Below are positions 24,129 through 30,827 of a DNA stretch of 64,000 nucleotides, piece after piece. The notes beneath the pieces were generated by a model, which had not been told where the DNA came from, made no database searches, and saw only the letters and a program-made list of their open reading frames with translations. The stretch spans positions 1,860,001 to 1,924,000 of the forward strand of contig CBDCCV010000001.1 of the NCBI GenBank assembly GCA_965215025.1. Reading direction: 5' to 3'. Positions within the stretch are counted from its first letter, which is position 1, and every line of letters begins with the position of its first letter. This stretch comes from CBDCCV01 sp965215025. Lineage in GTDB: Bacteria; Bacteroidota; Rhodothermia; Rhodothermales; Salinibacteraceae. Both the position numbers and the translations under genes were made by a program.

Positions 24129-24590
24129 CTACCGAGCGATGAAATAGACCGCCGTGCCCAGGACGGCGCCGGCCAGGCCGCCCACGAGCGCCGCGCGGCG
24201 CCGGCGCGCCCCGATGCGGCCCCGGTAGCCGCGCTCGAAGCCTTTCCAGTAGTCGCGGCCGACGTGCTCGATGAGTTCGGAGCGGTACTGGTCCACCTCA
24301 TCGGCGCGGCTCCTCTGCGCGACGCCGTAGGCCAGCCCCGCGCCGACGACGCTCAGCGCCGCGCCGCTTACGAAGCTGCCGCCCTTCCAGAAAACCAAGG
24401 ACTCGTCCTCGGCTTCTAGCTGGCCGGCGCGCATCCCGCGGTCGTACGCGCTGATGTTCGATTCGTCGATGTAGTCGCGGCTCAGCTCGCTCTTTTGCGC
24501 CAGCGCGTCGGGCGTTGCCAAGAGGAGCAGGAGTAGGGAGAGGAGGGAAGTGCGCACGGGTTTACTGTCTTTTGAGGGTGACTTCGCCAT
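24129..24590 (-). CDS. Exported membrane protein with glycine-zipper helices (153 aa)
   Basis: ATG at 24590 (MAKSPSKDSKPVRTS) gives a basic start and Leu-rich signal sequence cleaved near ALA-Q. The mature part has a DRGMRAGQLEAEDES motif, a Gly/Ala hydrophobic segment (SGAALSVVGAGLAYGV), an Arg-rich loop and a second Gly-rich helix at the C-terminus. It overlaps the upstream lipoprotein gene by 29 bp, so the two form a leftward operon against the direction of the structural genes. Such cargo may be expressed in the lysogen. No function is recognised. Confidence 0.55.
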   Translation of the reverse strand: MAKSPSKDSKPVRTSLLSLLLLLLATPDALAQKSELSRDYIDESNISAYDRGMRAGQLEAEDESLVFWKGGSFVSGAALSVVGAGLAYGVAQRSRADEVDQYRSELIEHVGRDYWKGFERGYRGRIGARRRRAALVGGLAGAVLGTAVYFIAR

Positions 24591-24963
24591 CGAAACCGGC
24601 AACGGTGCCTCGGATCTCGTCATCGCCTTTCATCTCGCCGGTGAAATGCAGTTCAGGCTCGTCCGGATGGCCGCCCTGTCTGAAGTTCATGAACAGCGTC
24701 ACGCCGGGATCGGTGTAGCCGCCGTAGACGGCCAAGCCTATGGAGCGCTCCCCGGTGAGGCTTCCGCTGCCAATGATCCCTTGGTCATCGCTGCCTTCTT
24801 CCTCCTCGGCGTGGAGGCTGAGGCGCAGATCCATCACCGCGCTGCCGTACCGGAGCGTGCCGGTCCACGTGCCCGTGAGGTCGGGGTCGTCCTCGAAAGC
24901 ATCGCAGCCGGCAAGGAGGAAAAGAGCGAAGAGGATGGAGGGAAGGGTGCTAAGGCGATGCAT
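24562..24963 (-). CDS. Small lipoprotein, lipocalin-like beta barrel (133 aa)
   Basis: A signal peptide ends in the lipobox LLAGC (Cys near residue 20). The mature domain is strand-rich (DLTGTWTGTLRYG, LHFTGEMKGDDEIRGTV, EVTLKR) and resembles small beta-barrel lipoproteins common in Bacteroidota. It contains an acidic EEEEGSDD loop. It is transcribed leftward just behind the repressor gene, with a perfect palindrome (25025-25037) about 62-74 bp upstream of the start. That location suggests lysogenic-conversion cargo under repressor control (inference). Confidence 0.65.
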   Translation of the reverse strand: MHRLSTLPSILFALFLLAGCDAFEDDPDLTGTWTGTLRYGSAVMDLRLSLHAEEEEGSDDQGIIGSGSLTGERSIGLAVYGGYTDPGVTLFMNFRQGGHPDEPELHFTGEMKGDDEIRGTVAGFDGEVTLKRQ

Positions 24964-25024
24964 CGAGGTCGGGGGCTTGGGATTACTGATGAGGGTAATC
25001 CGTCCCTCGGCGAAGGTCGTGCCG

Positions 25025-25114
25025 CGTTACTGTAACGGCCTCGCAGCGTGTTGTCGCGTCTTCAATGCCGCTGCGTAGGCGGAGAAGCGTAACGAAGCGG
25101 GGTAAGACTTACCC
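25025..25114 (-). promoter_or_regulatory. Palindromes upstream of the lipoprotein operon; candidate repressor operator
   Basis: CGTTAC-T-GTAACG (25025-25037) is a perfect palindrome sharing its CGTTA...TAACG half-sites with CGTTA-ACAG-TAACG in the early promoter region (25982-25995). A CGTAACG half-site at 25088-25094 and GGGTAAG-A-CTTACCC (25100-25114) lie between it and the repressor stop. The shared half-site suggests one regulator at both places. Confidence 0.5.
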
Positions 25115-25139
25115 TCCGCAGGTCGCGGAGCGTCTTCGG

Positions 25140-25925
25140 CTATCCCTCCACGATGAAAGAGCGCACCCGCTCCAGGATGCGCAGCTCGACGGCCTGGCCC
25201 GTGAGCCGGCTCACGTACCGGCCCGCTTCGTCTTTGTCGGGCACGAGCAGTTCATCGTCGTAGCTCGCGCTGTCGTACTTGACGAGCCAGGCCCCGCCCC
25301 CCACGGGCTGCAAGCGCGCAATCACCGGGCGCTCGTCAAGGAGGAGGTAGTAGATGCCCGGTCCCTCGAAGCGCTCCACCGGCACGCAGTAGCACTCCGC
25401 GTTCGGGGTGATCGTCTGGCCCATGGCATCCCCCTCCATGTAGCGGCGTCGCACGCGCTTGGCCTCTGTGCGCGTGTGGCGCTGAACCTCGCGCCGGTCG
25501 CCCACAACGGCAGTACGATTCGCTTGCACTTCGCCGGTGTCCTCCGGGTCGTAGACGGTGAGGAGGGCGGCGTTCTGCCGAACCACTTCGGGCAAATCCT
25601 GCAAAGCCTCCTCGCGCGTCTGGGCTTTGGGCAACTCACCGCTGTCGCCGTCGCCCTGCCCGGACATCAGCATCTCGCCCTCGCCGGTTTCGATCCAGAC
25701 ACGGCGGACTCCTTTCTGGGCCGACAACTCATCTTTGAGTAGCGCCACGTTCTTCCTGATTGCCTTGGTAGGATCGAGGGTCCTATTCAAAGTTGGCTGG
25801 CTCCATCCGAGGCTTTTTGCCGCCTTCGTCTGACTGGAATAGAGAGTAGACACCGCTTCCCCCAGACGCTCTACTTGAGCGGCAGTGTCATCCATTCTCG
25901 CATCGGACATGCCGCTTCGATCCAT
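25140..25925 (-). CDS. CI-like prophage repressor with inactive S24 (LexA-type) domain (261 aa)
   Basis: The N-terminus has a helix-turn-helix (AAKSLGWSQPTLNRTL, about 34-50). The C-terminal half (about 155-250) follows the S24/LexA fold: GDAM at 165-168, PVERFEGPGIYYLLL, then VIARL at 201-205. In self-cleaving repressors the nucleophile is Ser in GDSM and the general base is a Lys about 37 residues later. Here both are Ala (Ala167 and Ala203, 36 apart), so autocleavage should be impossible. It is transcribed leftward, divergent from the early operon, from an overlapping promoter region. ATGs at residues 6 and 11 are alternative starts. Confidence 0.8.
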   Translation of the reverse strand: MDRSGMSDARMDDTAAQVERLGEAVSTLYSSQTKAAKSLGWSQPTLNRTLDPTKAIRKNVALLKDELSAQKGVRRVWIETGEGEMLMSGQGDGDSGELPKAQTREEALQDLPEVVRQNAALLTVYDPEDTGEVQANRTAVVGDRREVQRHTRTEAKRVRRRYMEGDAMGQTITPNAECYCVPVERFEGPGIYYLLLDERPVIARLQPVGGGAWLVKYDSASYDDELLVPDKDEAGRYVSRLTGQAVELRILERVRSFIVEG

Positions 25926-25952
25926 AAAAGAGTTGTTTTCGGGTGCGATGGC

Positions 25953-25995
25953 TTGACATCAATCCAATATTGAATTATACTCGTTAACAGTAACG
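25953..25995 (+). promoter_or_regulatory. Divergent lysis/lysogeny promoter region with operator
   Basis: Rightward: TTGACA (25953-25958), a 17-bp spacer, TATACT (25976-25981), driving the 26057 operon. Leftward: TATAAT on the minus strand at 25974-25979, overlapping the rightward -10, facing the repressor gene. Inverted repeats TCAAT...ATTGA (between -35 and -10) and CGTTA-ACAG-TAACG (25982-25995, at the start site) are good operator candidates. The near-perfect sigma-70 consensus contrasts with the rest of the window. Confidence 0.75.
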
Positions 25996-26056
25996 CAAGC
26001 CGCTTGCCGAACTATACAGACCGCCGCCTTCTGCGTCAACCGGAGGGGAAAACGCC

Positions 26057-26302
26057 GTGACACGCGCACAACGCCTGAGCCAAAAGCGACTCGAACTCAA
26101 GGAGCGGGGGTTGCCCGTGAGCTACCGAAAACTGGCAAAGCGCTGCTCGGTCGCGCACCCGAACCTGTTCTTGGTGCTTAACGAGCGCGAGGGCAACCTC
26201 GACTTCAACCGCGAGCGCGTCCTCGACCAGGTAGAGGCCGCTTTTGAAGCCATCGAGAAAGAGAACCCGGAGCTATTCGAGGAGGGCGCCGCCAATGAGT
26301 AG
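26057..26302 (+). CDS. Small DNA-binding protein, Cro-like (81 aa)
   Basis: The GTG start has a strong Shine-Dalgarno (GGAGGGG, 26042-26048), unusual in this window. The basic N-terminal half contains a helix-turn-helix pattern (VSYRKLAKRCSVAHPNLFLVL) and the rest is an acidic helix (EAAFEAIEKENPELFEE). As the first gene rightward of the divergent promoter it is in the Cro position. Its stop lies 7 bp inside the following gene. Confidence 0.65.
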   Translation: MTRAQRLSQKRLELKERGLPVSYRKLAKRCSVAHPNLFLVLNEREGNLDFNRERVLDQVEAAFEAIEKENPELFEEGAANE

Positions 26303-26645
26303 CCTTGAGCCGCTGATCTGGCTTTGCGTTGCCTGCGCCGCCCTGTACGCGGCGCTGCGCTATCTCTGGGCCGTGCGCCAGCACAGCCGCCACATGAACG
26401 CCGTGGCGCGCTGGGCCTTGCGAGAGCAGGCCGCATTCGTGGATCTGCGGCCGTACTTCAACAGCCTCGCTCCGGTGGACGTGATGATGCGGCGCTTCTG
26501 GGAATGGGACGCGCGCGCCTTTGTTGAGGACTGGCCGCGCTACTACGTCGTCCACACCCCCGGCTCGGCGCTCTTGCGAAAGAAGCTCGCCGCCGAAGCC
26601 ATCGCTGAAATTGAAGCCGAACACCAGGAGGAAGCCACTACATGA
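26295..26645 (+). CDS. Membrane-anchored early protein (116 aa)
   Basis: The ATG at 26295 overlaps the end of the Cro-like gene. One N-terminal membrane helix (about 6-26, Leu/Ala/Cys/Trp-rich) is followed by a soluble, aromatic-rich domain. No family is recognised. The operon is tightly coupled (its stop overlaps the next ATG). A superinfection-exclusion or cell-envelope role would fit an early membrane protein, but this is speculation. Confidence 0.55.
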   Translation: MSSLEPLIWLCVACAALYAALRYLWAVRQHSRHMNAVARWALREQAAFVDLRPYFNSLAPVDVMMRRFWEWDARAFVEDWPRYYVVHTPGSALLRKKLAAEAIAEIEAEHQEEATT

Positions 26646-27001
26646 GTGAAAAGCAACACAGCTACGACCTGCCCGAAGAGTCGGGTGGCGTCCCGCGCGA
26701 ACTCTTCATCGAGTGCGTGGAGGGCCTGATCTCAGATGAGGAGGAGGAAGCCCTCTTGCTCAACTTCCTGCACGGCCGTGGGGGGAGAGCGACGGAAGAG
26801 GAGGTCGAGGAGTTGTTCACACGTGCCCGCGCGGCCGTCGTCACAGGCTTCCTGGTGCGCCTGGCGGCCGAGGGTCTGGCGAACATCAGCCTGGATGAGG
26901 ACGGGGAACTGGCGTTCTCTCTGACTGAAAAGGCCAAAGCGCGCGCGGACGCGCTGGTCGAGCAGTGGAAGGCGGCTCACGCGGGCGACGCTCCGCCCTG
27001 A
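26642..27001 (+). CDS. Acidic early protein, winged-helix-like (119 aa)
   Basis: The ATG overlaps the previous stop (ATGA). Very acidic N-terminal half (ISDEEEEALLLNFLHG). The segment RATEEEVEELFTRARAAVVTGFLVRLAAEGLANIS followed by a hairpin (LDEDGELAFSLT) has the helix-helix-wing order of small regulatory winged-helix proteins. It is the last protein gene before the tRNA-like gene. Function is not known. The basic surface needed for DNA binding is not obvious, so protein binding is possible. Confidence 0.5.
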   Translation: MSEKQHSYDLPEESGGVPRELFIECVEGLISDEEEEALLLNFLHGRGGRATEEEVEELFTRARAAVVTGFLVRLAAEGLANISLDEDGELAFSLTEKAKARADALVEQWKAAHAGDAPP

Positions 27002-27016
27002 CGCAGCACACACCAC

Positions 27017-27089
27017 GCGCGCGAAGCTCCATAGGAAGAGCGCTGGCGCTCCACGCCAGAGGGTGCAGGTTCGACTCCTGCCGCGCGCT
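27017..27089 (+). tRNA. Provirus tRNA-like gene, tRNA-Gly(TCC)-like with non-canonical loop
   Basis: A complete cloverleaf folds: acceptor GCGCGCG/CGCGCGC (7 bp, 27017-27023 with 27082-27088), D arm GCTC/GAGC with GG in the loop, anticodon arm CTGGC/GCCAG, 5-nt variable loop, T arm GCAGG/CCTGC with TTCGACT, discriminator T. No CCA is encoded. The 7-nt anticodon loop is GCTCCAC, giving TCC (27050-27052). U73 fits glycine, but position 33 is C instead of U and position 8 is A instead of U. It may be degenerate, or adapted to something other than normal decoding. Confidence 0.6.
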
Positions 27090-27106
27090 CCGAGCGAACA
27101 CGCTCA

Positions 27107-27122
27107 CTGCCGATCTCGGCAG
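27107..27122 (+). terminator. Hairpin after the tRNA-like gene
   Basis: CTGCCGA-TC-TCGGCAG (arms 7 bp) begins 18 bp after the tRNA-like gene and has no following T-run. It may be an RNA-processing signal or weak terminator. Confidence 0.35.
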
Positions 27123-27210
27123 ACAAAGAAAGCCCCACGCCGGCAGCCACCGGCGCAGGGCGCAGAAGGGTTAGACCAGGCTATCAACCTAAACCAACCC
27201 CCTTGTTCAG

Positions 27211-27942
27211 ATGCAAAATCTACGACACACAAGCCGTAAGCCGCAACCTTGCCTGCCCGCAGAAGCCAGAGGCTTTCGTTCTGCACCATCCCAGGGTGTA
27301 GCCCCGCCGGAGGCGTCGCCAGAAGACGTGCCCACGCTTTACGAGAACGCCATCAAGATCCTCCACCTCAGCGCCCGGTTGCGCGGCGCGCTCCGGCGCT
27401 CGGCTCGCCTCGACGCCGGCGGCTCCTTCGGGCTGCCGCTCGACGAGGAGGGGAAGTACCTCGTGGTGTGGCCGGGCGAGCCGGGGCGCCGCCACCAGAC
27501 CGTGATCCCGGCCAGAGGTCCCGTCGGCGCAGCCGTGCTCTTCGCCGTGGCGCGCGGGTGGCTCAGCCCGCGCTTCTGGGGCCGCACCGACCGCGTGCTC
27601 TACCTCCGCAGCGGCGCCGAGGGCGAGCCAGGCGCCTTCTGCTTCTACGTCATGGCCGCCTCCACGCCCGAAGCCAGAGTCGTCTCGGCGTACCTCGAAC
27701 GCGCGCAGGACTTGCATCCGGTGACGCATGGCGGCTTCATGGCCCGCTCCGACGGCCCCTTCGTCACTTCGCGCTTGTGCGTCGTCGAGCGCCGTCCCTG
27801 CGAGCGGAAGTGGAGGCGGAGCCACATGCACGGCTACACGCAACGGAAGATCGGCCCGGAGCCGCTCGAAAGCGCTGTGGCCGAGCGCGTGGCCGCCATC
27901 CTGAACGCGGATTTGCGCCTCGGCGCGGAGGTGGAAGCGTGA
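27211..27942 (+). CDS. Hypothetical provirus protein (243 aa)
   Basis: ATG 27211 is followed by a low-complexity N-terminus (1-35), then a mixed alpha/beta body: KYLVVWPGEPGRRH, GAAVLFAVARGWL, RVLYLRSGAEG, FCFYVMAAST strands. An Arg/Trp/His-rich patch (SRLCVVERRPCERKWRR) near residue 195 could bind nucleic acid. No known motif is seen. The stop overlaps the next start (TGATG). It opens a coupled run of small genes leading to the integrase. Confidence 0.55.
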   Translation: MQNLRHTSRKPQPCLPAEARGFRSAPSQGVAPPEASPEDVPTLYENAIKILHLSARLRGALRRSARLDAGGSFGLPLDEEGKYLVVWPGEPGRRHQTVIPARGPVGAAVLFAVARGWLSPRFWGRTDRVLYLRSGAEGEPGAFCFYVMAASTPEARVVSAYLERAQDLHPVTHGGFMARSDGPFVTSRLCVVERRPCERKWRRSHMHGYTQRKIGPEPLESAVAERVAAILNADLRLGAEVEA

Positions 27943-28352
27943 TGGCTACTCTGATCAGCGTGCACAACTCCGAAGGCTGCGTCGGCCGCTGCGACGCGAA
28001 GTGCCACAACGCCACGCTTCCCGACTGCGACTGCGTCTGCGGCGGGATGAACCACGGCGTTGGCTACGCCAGAGCCTGCGAGCAGACGAGCGCAATGGCC
28101 CGCGACTGGATCGAAGCCTACGCCCGGCGCAAGAAGCTCGAAGCGTTCGAGTGCCGCTTCGTCGAAAACGGCGTGCGGAGGTACAGCCAGCGCACGGCGC
28201 CGAGCGGTCAGATTGGGCTTTTTGGCGCCGGCGGCGACGCGGCGCCCGCCGGCGCAGCGCCTGATGGCGCGATCCCCGGCGTTGCCGAACTCGACGGCCG
28301 CCCCGTCACGCCGGACTCCTTCATCAGCGGCTTCGAGGAGGTGCAGCCATGA
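27942..28352 (+). CDS. Cys-rich zinc-binding-like small protein (136 aa)
   Basis: Residues about 10-45 hold seven Cys and a CGGMNHG motif: CVGRCDAKCHNA, then CDCVCGGMNHGVG. The spacing suggests a zinc or iron-sulfur knuckle of the kind seen in small phage and plasmid proteins of unknown function. The rest is a basic helical part (ARRKKLEAFECRFV) and a Gly/Ala/Pro tail. The start overlaps the previous stop and the end overlaps the next start (ATGA). Confidence 0.6.
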   Translation: MATLISVHNSEGCVGRCDAKCHNATLPDCDCVCGGMNHGVGYARACEQTSAMARDWIEAYARRKKLEAFECRFVENGVRRYSQRTAPSGQIGLFGAGGDAAPAGAAPDGAIPGVAELDGRPVTPDSFISGFEEVQP

Positions 28353-28708
28353 AAATCTCAGAAGACCTCGGCCTCCCAGCGGAGGCCGTCTACTTCCAGG
28401 CGTTCCGCATTGCGGACGGCGCGCTGATCGCTTACACCCCGGTGACGGGGACGACGGACGGCCACGCCTTCTGCTACCATTGGCTCAACCGATGTCGCGC
28501 CTTCGGCTACCTCTGCGCCGTGGAAAGCGAAGAGGAATACGCCATGATTGACGTCTACGATGAAAATGAGAGTCAGGTAGCCGAGTACGCCGTGAGCAAA
28601 AAAGGCTTCGAGTACCTCCGCAGTCGCCTCAAGCTGCGGTGGGAAAATCGAGAAGAGTGGGAAGCTTGCCGGGACGCAAACAGCAGCGCGGGGAAGGTGC
28701 AGCCATGA
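28349..28708 (+). CDS. Hypothetical provirus protein (119 aa)
   Basis: Coupled by ATGA at both ends. A compact alpha/beta protein: FRIADGALIAYTPVTG, a His/Trp/Cys-containing helix (YHWLNRCRAFGYLC), then an acidic region and a basic C-terminal helix (YLRSRLKLRWENREEW). No family is recognised. Confidence 0.5.
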   Translation: MKISEDLGLPAEAVYFQAFRIADGALIAYTPVTGTTDGHAFCYHWLNRCRAFGYLCAVESEEEYAMIDVYDENESQVAEYAVSKKGFEYLRSRLKLRWENREEWEACRDANSSAGKVQP

Positions 28709-28905
28709 AACGACGCCTCCTGCTCATCCGCGTCATCGATCACCGCAAAGACCCGCCGGAGAAGTACGTGATGAAGTTCACCAACCACAAGAACTACCTC
28801 CGCAAGATGGGCGAGCTGATGAGCGAGCCGCGCGCCCACCTCGGCGAGATGACCGAGAGCGAGGTCACGATCTACCCCGAAAACCAGCATGGCCTCTTCG
28901 AGTGA
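28705..28905 (+). CDS. Small basic hypothetical protein (66 aa)
   Basis: ATGA overlap with the previous gene fixes the start. A strand (RRLLLIRVIDH) is followed by basic helices (KFTNHKNYLRKMGELM) and a final strand. Possibly a small nucleic-acid-binding protein. No family is recognised. Confidence 0.5.
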   Translation: MKRRLLLIRVIDHRKDPPEKYVMKFTNHKNYLRKMGELMSEPRAHLGEMTESEVTIYPENQHGLFE

Positions 28906-28913
28906 GGCTGCAC

Positions 28914-28943
28914 CACTACTCTGCACTACTCTGTACTACTCCG
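28914..28943 (+). repeat. Three tandem 10-bp repeats before the integrase genes
   Basis: CACTACTCTG, CACTACTCTG and TACTACTCCG stand head to tail in the 51-bp gap between 28905 and 28957. One helical turn per repeat puts all copies on the same face, as in a small operator. Confidence 0.65.
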
Positions 28944-28956
28944 GTCCATTCCCCGC

Positions 28957-29142
28957 ATGTTGCCGGTCGAAACCTGCCAGTCTATTTTGAACGAGGAGGT
29001 GCCCGAAGGCGGCGCGTCGTTCTCCCGCGAGGAGGCGCGCCGCCTGCGGGATGCCTTCTACGAGGCCGCCCGTGCCCAGATGGGAGCGGACGACCTCGCC
29101 GCTGGTAGCCCTGACGAAGCCCCGCAGACCGATGACGAATAG
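28957..29142 (+). CDS. Small acidic helical protein upstream of the integrase (61 aa)
   Basis: Predicted two-helix protein (CQSILNEEV, REEARRLRDAFYEAARAQMG) with an acidic tail (PQTDDE). It overlaps the integrase start by 11 bp. Size and position fit a recombination directionality factor or integrase regulator, but those are usually basic, so I leave it unnamed. Confidence 0.5.
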   Translation: MLPVETCQSILNEEVPEGGASFSREEARRLRDAFYEAARAQMGADDLAAGSPDEAPQTDDE

Positions 29143-30709
29143 CTCTACTGCTGCTGTGCTCTACACCCGCGTCTCGACCGACGAGCAGGCCGGGCGCGGC
29201 TTTAGCCTGCGCGACCAGCTCGCGCGCCTGGAGGCGTACTGCGCGCGCCAGGGCATCGAGGTCTTGAGGCACTTCCGGGAGGACCACAGCGCCAAAACGT
29301 TCGACCGCCCAGCGTGGAAGGCGCTCATGCGCTACGTCCGCGCCAATCGCTCAGGCGTCGGCCAGATCCTCTTCGTCAAATGGGACCGTTTTTCACGCAA
29401 CGCCACCGACGCGCTCCAGATGATCCGCCAGCTCGACGCCCTCGGCGTCACGGCGCAGGCCATTGACCAGCCCATCGACCGCTCGGTGCCGGAGCAGCTG
29501 ATGATGCTGGCCATCTACGTGGCCGCCCCGCAGGTCGAGAACCAGCGCCGCAGCCTGGCCACCATCCGAGGGATGCGCCGCGCCAACCGCGAGGGCCGCT
29601 GGACCACCACGGCGCCGAAGGGCTACCTGCGCGTGCCCGGCCCGGATGGCAAGAGCCGTCTCGTCCCCGACCCCGACCAGGCCGAGCACGTGCGGGAAGC
29701 CTTCCACCTGGCCGCAACAACCGACCTGCCTGCGGAGGCCATCCGCCGGCGTCTCGTGAAGCGCGGCTTCCGGTGCAGCCGGAGCCAGTTCCTTTTGCTT
29801 CTTAAGAACCCGGTATACCCCGGCAAGATCGCCATCAAACCCTGGCGCGACGAGCCAGAGGAGATCGCACGTGGCCTCCACGAAGCGCTCGTCTGCGAAG
29901 CGCTCTTCTGGCGCGTCCAGGAGAAGCGTTTCTCCGCCACGTCTCCGCGCACGCGCCGGCGGCGCATCCTCCGCCCGCAGCTCGTCCTGCGCGGCCACCT
30001 CCTATGTCCATCCTGCCGAGGGCTGATGACCGGCTCCGGCTCGACAGGCAACGGCGGGCAATACTTCTACTACCACTGCCACCGCTGCGGCGGGGCGCGC
30101 TTTCGCGCCGACCAAGCCAACGCCCAATTCCCCGACTTCCTATGCGAAATCCAGCTCTCGAAGCCCGTAGCGCGCCTCTGGGCGCGCATCGCCGAGGACG
30201 TGGCCACCGGCGTGCACGCCCGCCATAAAGCCGAGGCTGTAAAAGCCCGTCGGAACGTAGGTCGGCTGGAGGAGAGGCTTCTCCGGACCGACAGGATGTA
30301 CGTGGAGGGCGAGCTGGAGCGCGATTCGTACCAACGCCTCAAAACCACCTATGCCAGCGAGCTGCGACGGGCAAAGGCCCGCGCGGGCGCGGCGGCAGAG
30401 GCCAAAGACAATGCCATCGAGGCGTTCGGCTACGCAACGCAGCTTTTCAGCAACCTGGGCCTGGCCTGGGAGGAAGCCGACCTGGAGGGGCGCGACGCGC
30501 TCCTGGGTTCGATCTTCCCCGGCAAACTGCTCTTCGAGAACGGACGTTTTCGAACCGCAGCCGAGGACCCTTTAATCGCCCTTTTTGGAGCGCAGCGCGC
30601 GAAAAAAGAAGACGCCGACCTCTCGAAAGAGGCCGGCGTCCTGTCCGGCTCCCCGGGTAGGATTCGAACCTACAACCCTGCGGTTAACAGCCGCATGCTC
30701 TGCCATTGA
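29132..30709 (+). CDS. Large serine recombinase (integrase), 3' end fused to host tRNA-Asn sequence
   Basis: Resolvase domain with nucleophile Ser15 in YTRVSTDEQ and WDRFSRNATD. Recombinase domain about 150-270. A zinc ribbon follows with CPSC (292-295) and CHRC (316-319), then a coiled coil about 370-450. The family usually ends soon after a segment like LFGAQRAKK (about residue 490). Here the frame runs 35 codons further. Those codons read the tRNA-Asn terminator and then the antisense tRNA itself, ending at 30709 inside the tRNA. The provirus DNA therefore meets the host DNA inside the integrase frame. Whether the added tail matters is unknown. ATG 29132 overlaps the preceding gene. Confidence 0.85.
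   Translation: MTNSSTAAVLYTRVSTDEQAGRGFSLRDQLARLEAYCARQGIEVLRHFREDHSAKTFDRPAWKALMRYVRANRSGVGQILFVKWDRFSRNATDALQMIRQLDALGVTAQAIDQPIDRSVPEQLMMLAIYVAAPQVENQRRSLATIRGMRRANREGRWTTTAPKGYLRVPGPDGKSRLVPDPDQAEHVREAFHLAATTDLPAEAIRRRLVKRGFRCSRSQFLLLLKNPVYPGKIAIKPWRDEPEEIARGLHEALVCEALFWRVQEKRFSATSPRTRRRRILRPQLVLRGHLLCPSCRGLMTGSGSTGNGGQYFYYHCHRCGGARFRADQANAQFPDFLCEIQLSKPVARLWARIAEDVATGVHARHKAEAVKARRNVGRLEERLLRTDRMYVEGELERDSYQRLKTTYASELRRAKARAGAAAEAKDNAIEAFGYATQLFSNLGLAWEEADLEGRDALLGSIFPGKLLFENGRFRTAAEDPLIALFGAQRAKKEDADLSKEAGVLSGSPGRIRTYNPAVNSRMLCH
30600..30640 (-). terminator. Terminator of the tRNA-Asn gene, inside the integrase frame
   Basis: On the minus strand GACGCCG-G-CCTCT/AGAGG-T-CGGCGTC (30611-30640, one internal mismatch, CGAA-type loop) is followed by TTCTTTTTTC. 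It is a canonical intrinsic terminator located 9 bp after the tRNA 3' end. Confidence 0.8.
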
Positions 30710-30720
30710 GCTACCGAGGA
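30649..30720 (-). tRNA. tRNA-Asn (GTT)
   Basis: Read on the minus strand: acceptor TCCTCGG/CCGGGGA with discriminator G, D arm GCTC/GAGC, anticodon loop CTGTTAA (GTT), T arm TGTAG with TTCGAAT. No CCA is encoded. The integrase stop lies within it, so it is the likely integration target. Confidence 0.95.
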
Positions 30721-30765
30721 ATGAGAACGCCCCTTGGCTGTTTCGAGCTGTGAGCCGGACGTTTA

Positions 30766-30795
30766 ATTATAATGCAGACGCCGCTTCGCGGTCAA
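30766..30795 (-). promoter_or_regulatory. Promoter of tRNA-Asn
   Basis: On the minus strand TTGACC (30790-30795), 18-bp spacer, TATAAT (30766-30771), about 45 bp before the tRNA 5' end. The TTGACC -35 is the same as at tRNA-Leu. Confidence 0.65.
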
Positions 30796-30827
30796 GACCT
30801 GTAGCCATCTTCAAAAACCGTTCAAGC

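Larger units (their letters stand above)
1..30720. mobile_element. Provirus of a tailless, membrane-containing icosahedral phage (left end outside window)
   Basis: The segment contains a structural gene run (1060-22337), a lysogeny/early region (22471-28905) and a large serine integrase that ends inside a host tRNA-Asn gene. No terminase, portal, tail tube, baseplate or tape-measure gene is visible. There are instead paired capsid-like proteins, an ATPase, many single-helix C-tail-anchored proteins, several polytopic membrane proteins and three lytic enzymes. That combination matches internal-membrane phages such as P23-77 and Salisaeta icosahedral phage 1 (family knowledge, not a search result). 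The right boundary lies within about 30580-30720. The left boundary and any replication genes should be upstream of base 1. Gene starts with A/C-rich leaders fit a Bacteroidota-type host. It could be a defective provirus, but I see no frameshifted structural gene. Confidence 0.85.

Noticed and set aside
1..30720. Integrative conjugative element or plasmid instead of a phage
   Set aside because: No relaxase, type IV coupling protein or mating-pair gene is visible; capsid-like proteins, three lytic enzymes and spike-like proteins favour a virus, although the ParB-domain and resolvase genes are also plasmid-like.
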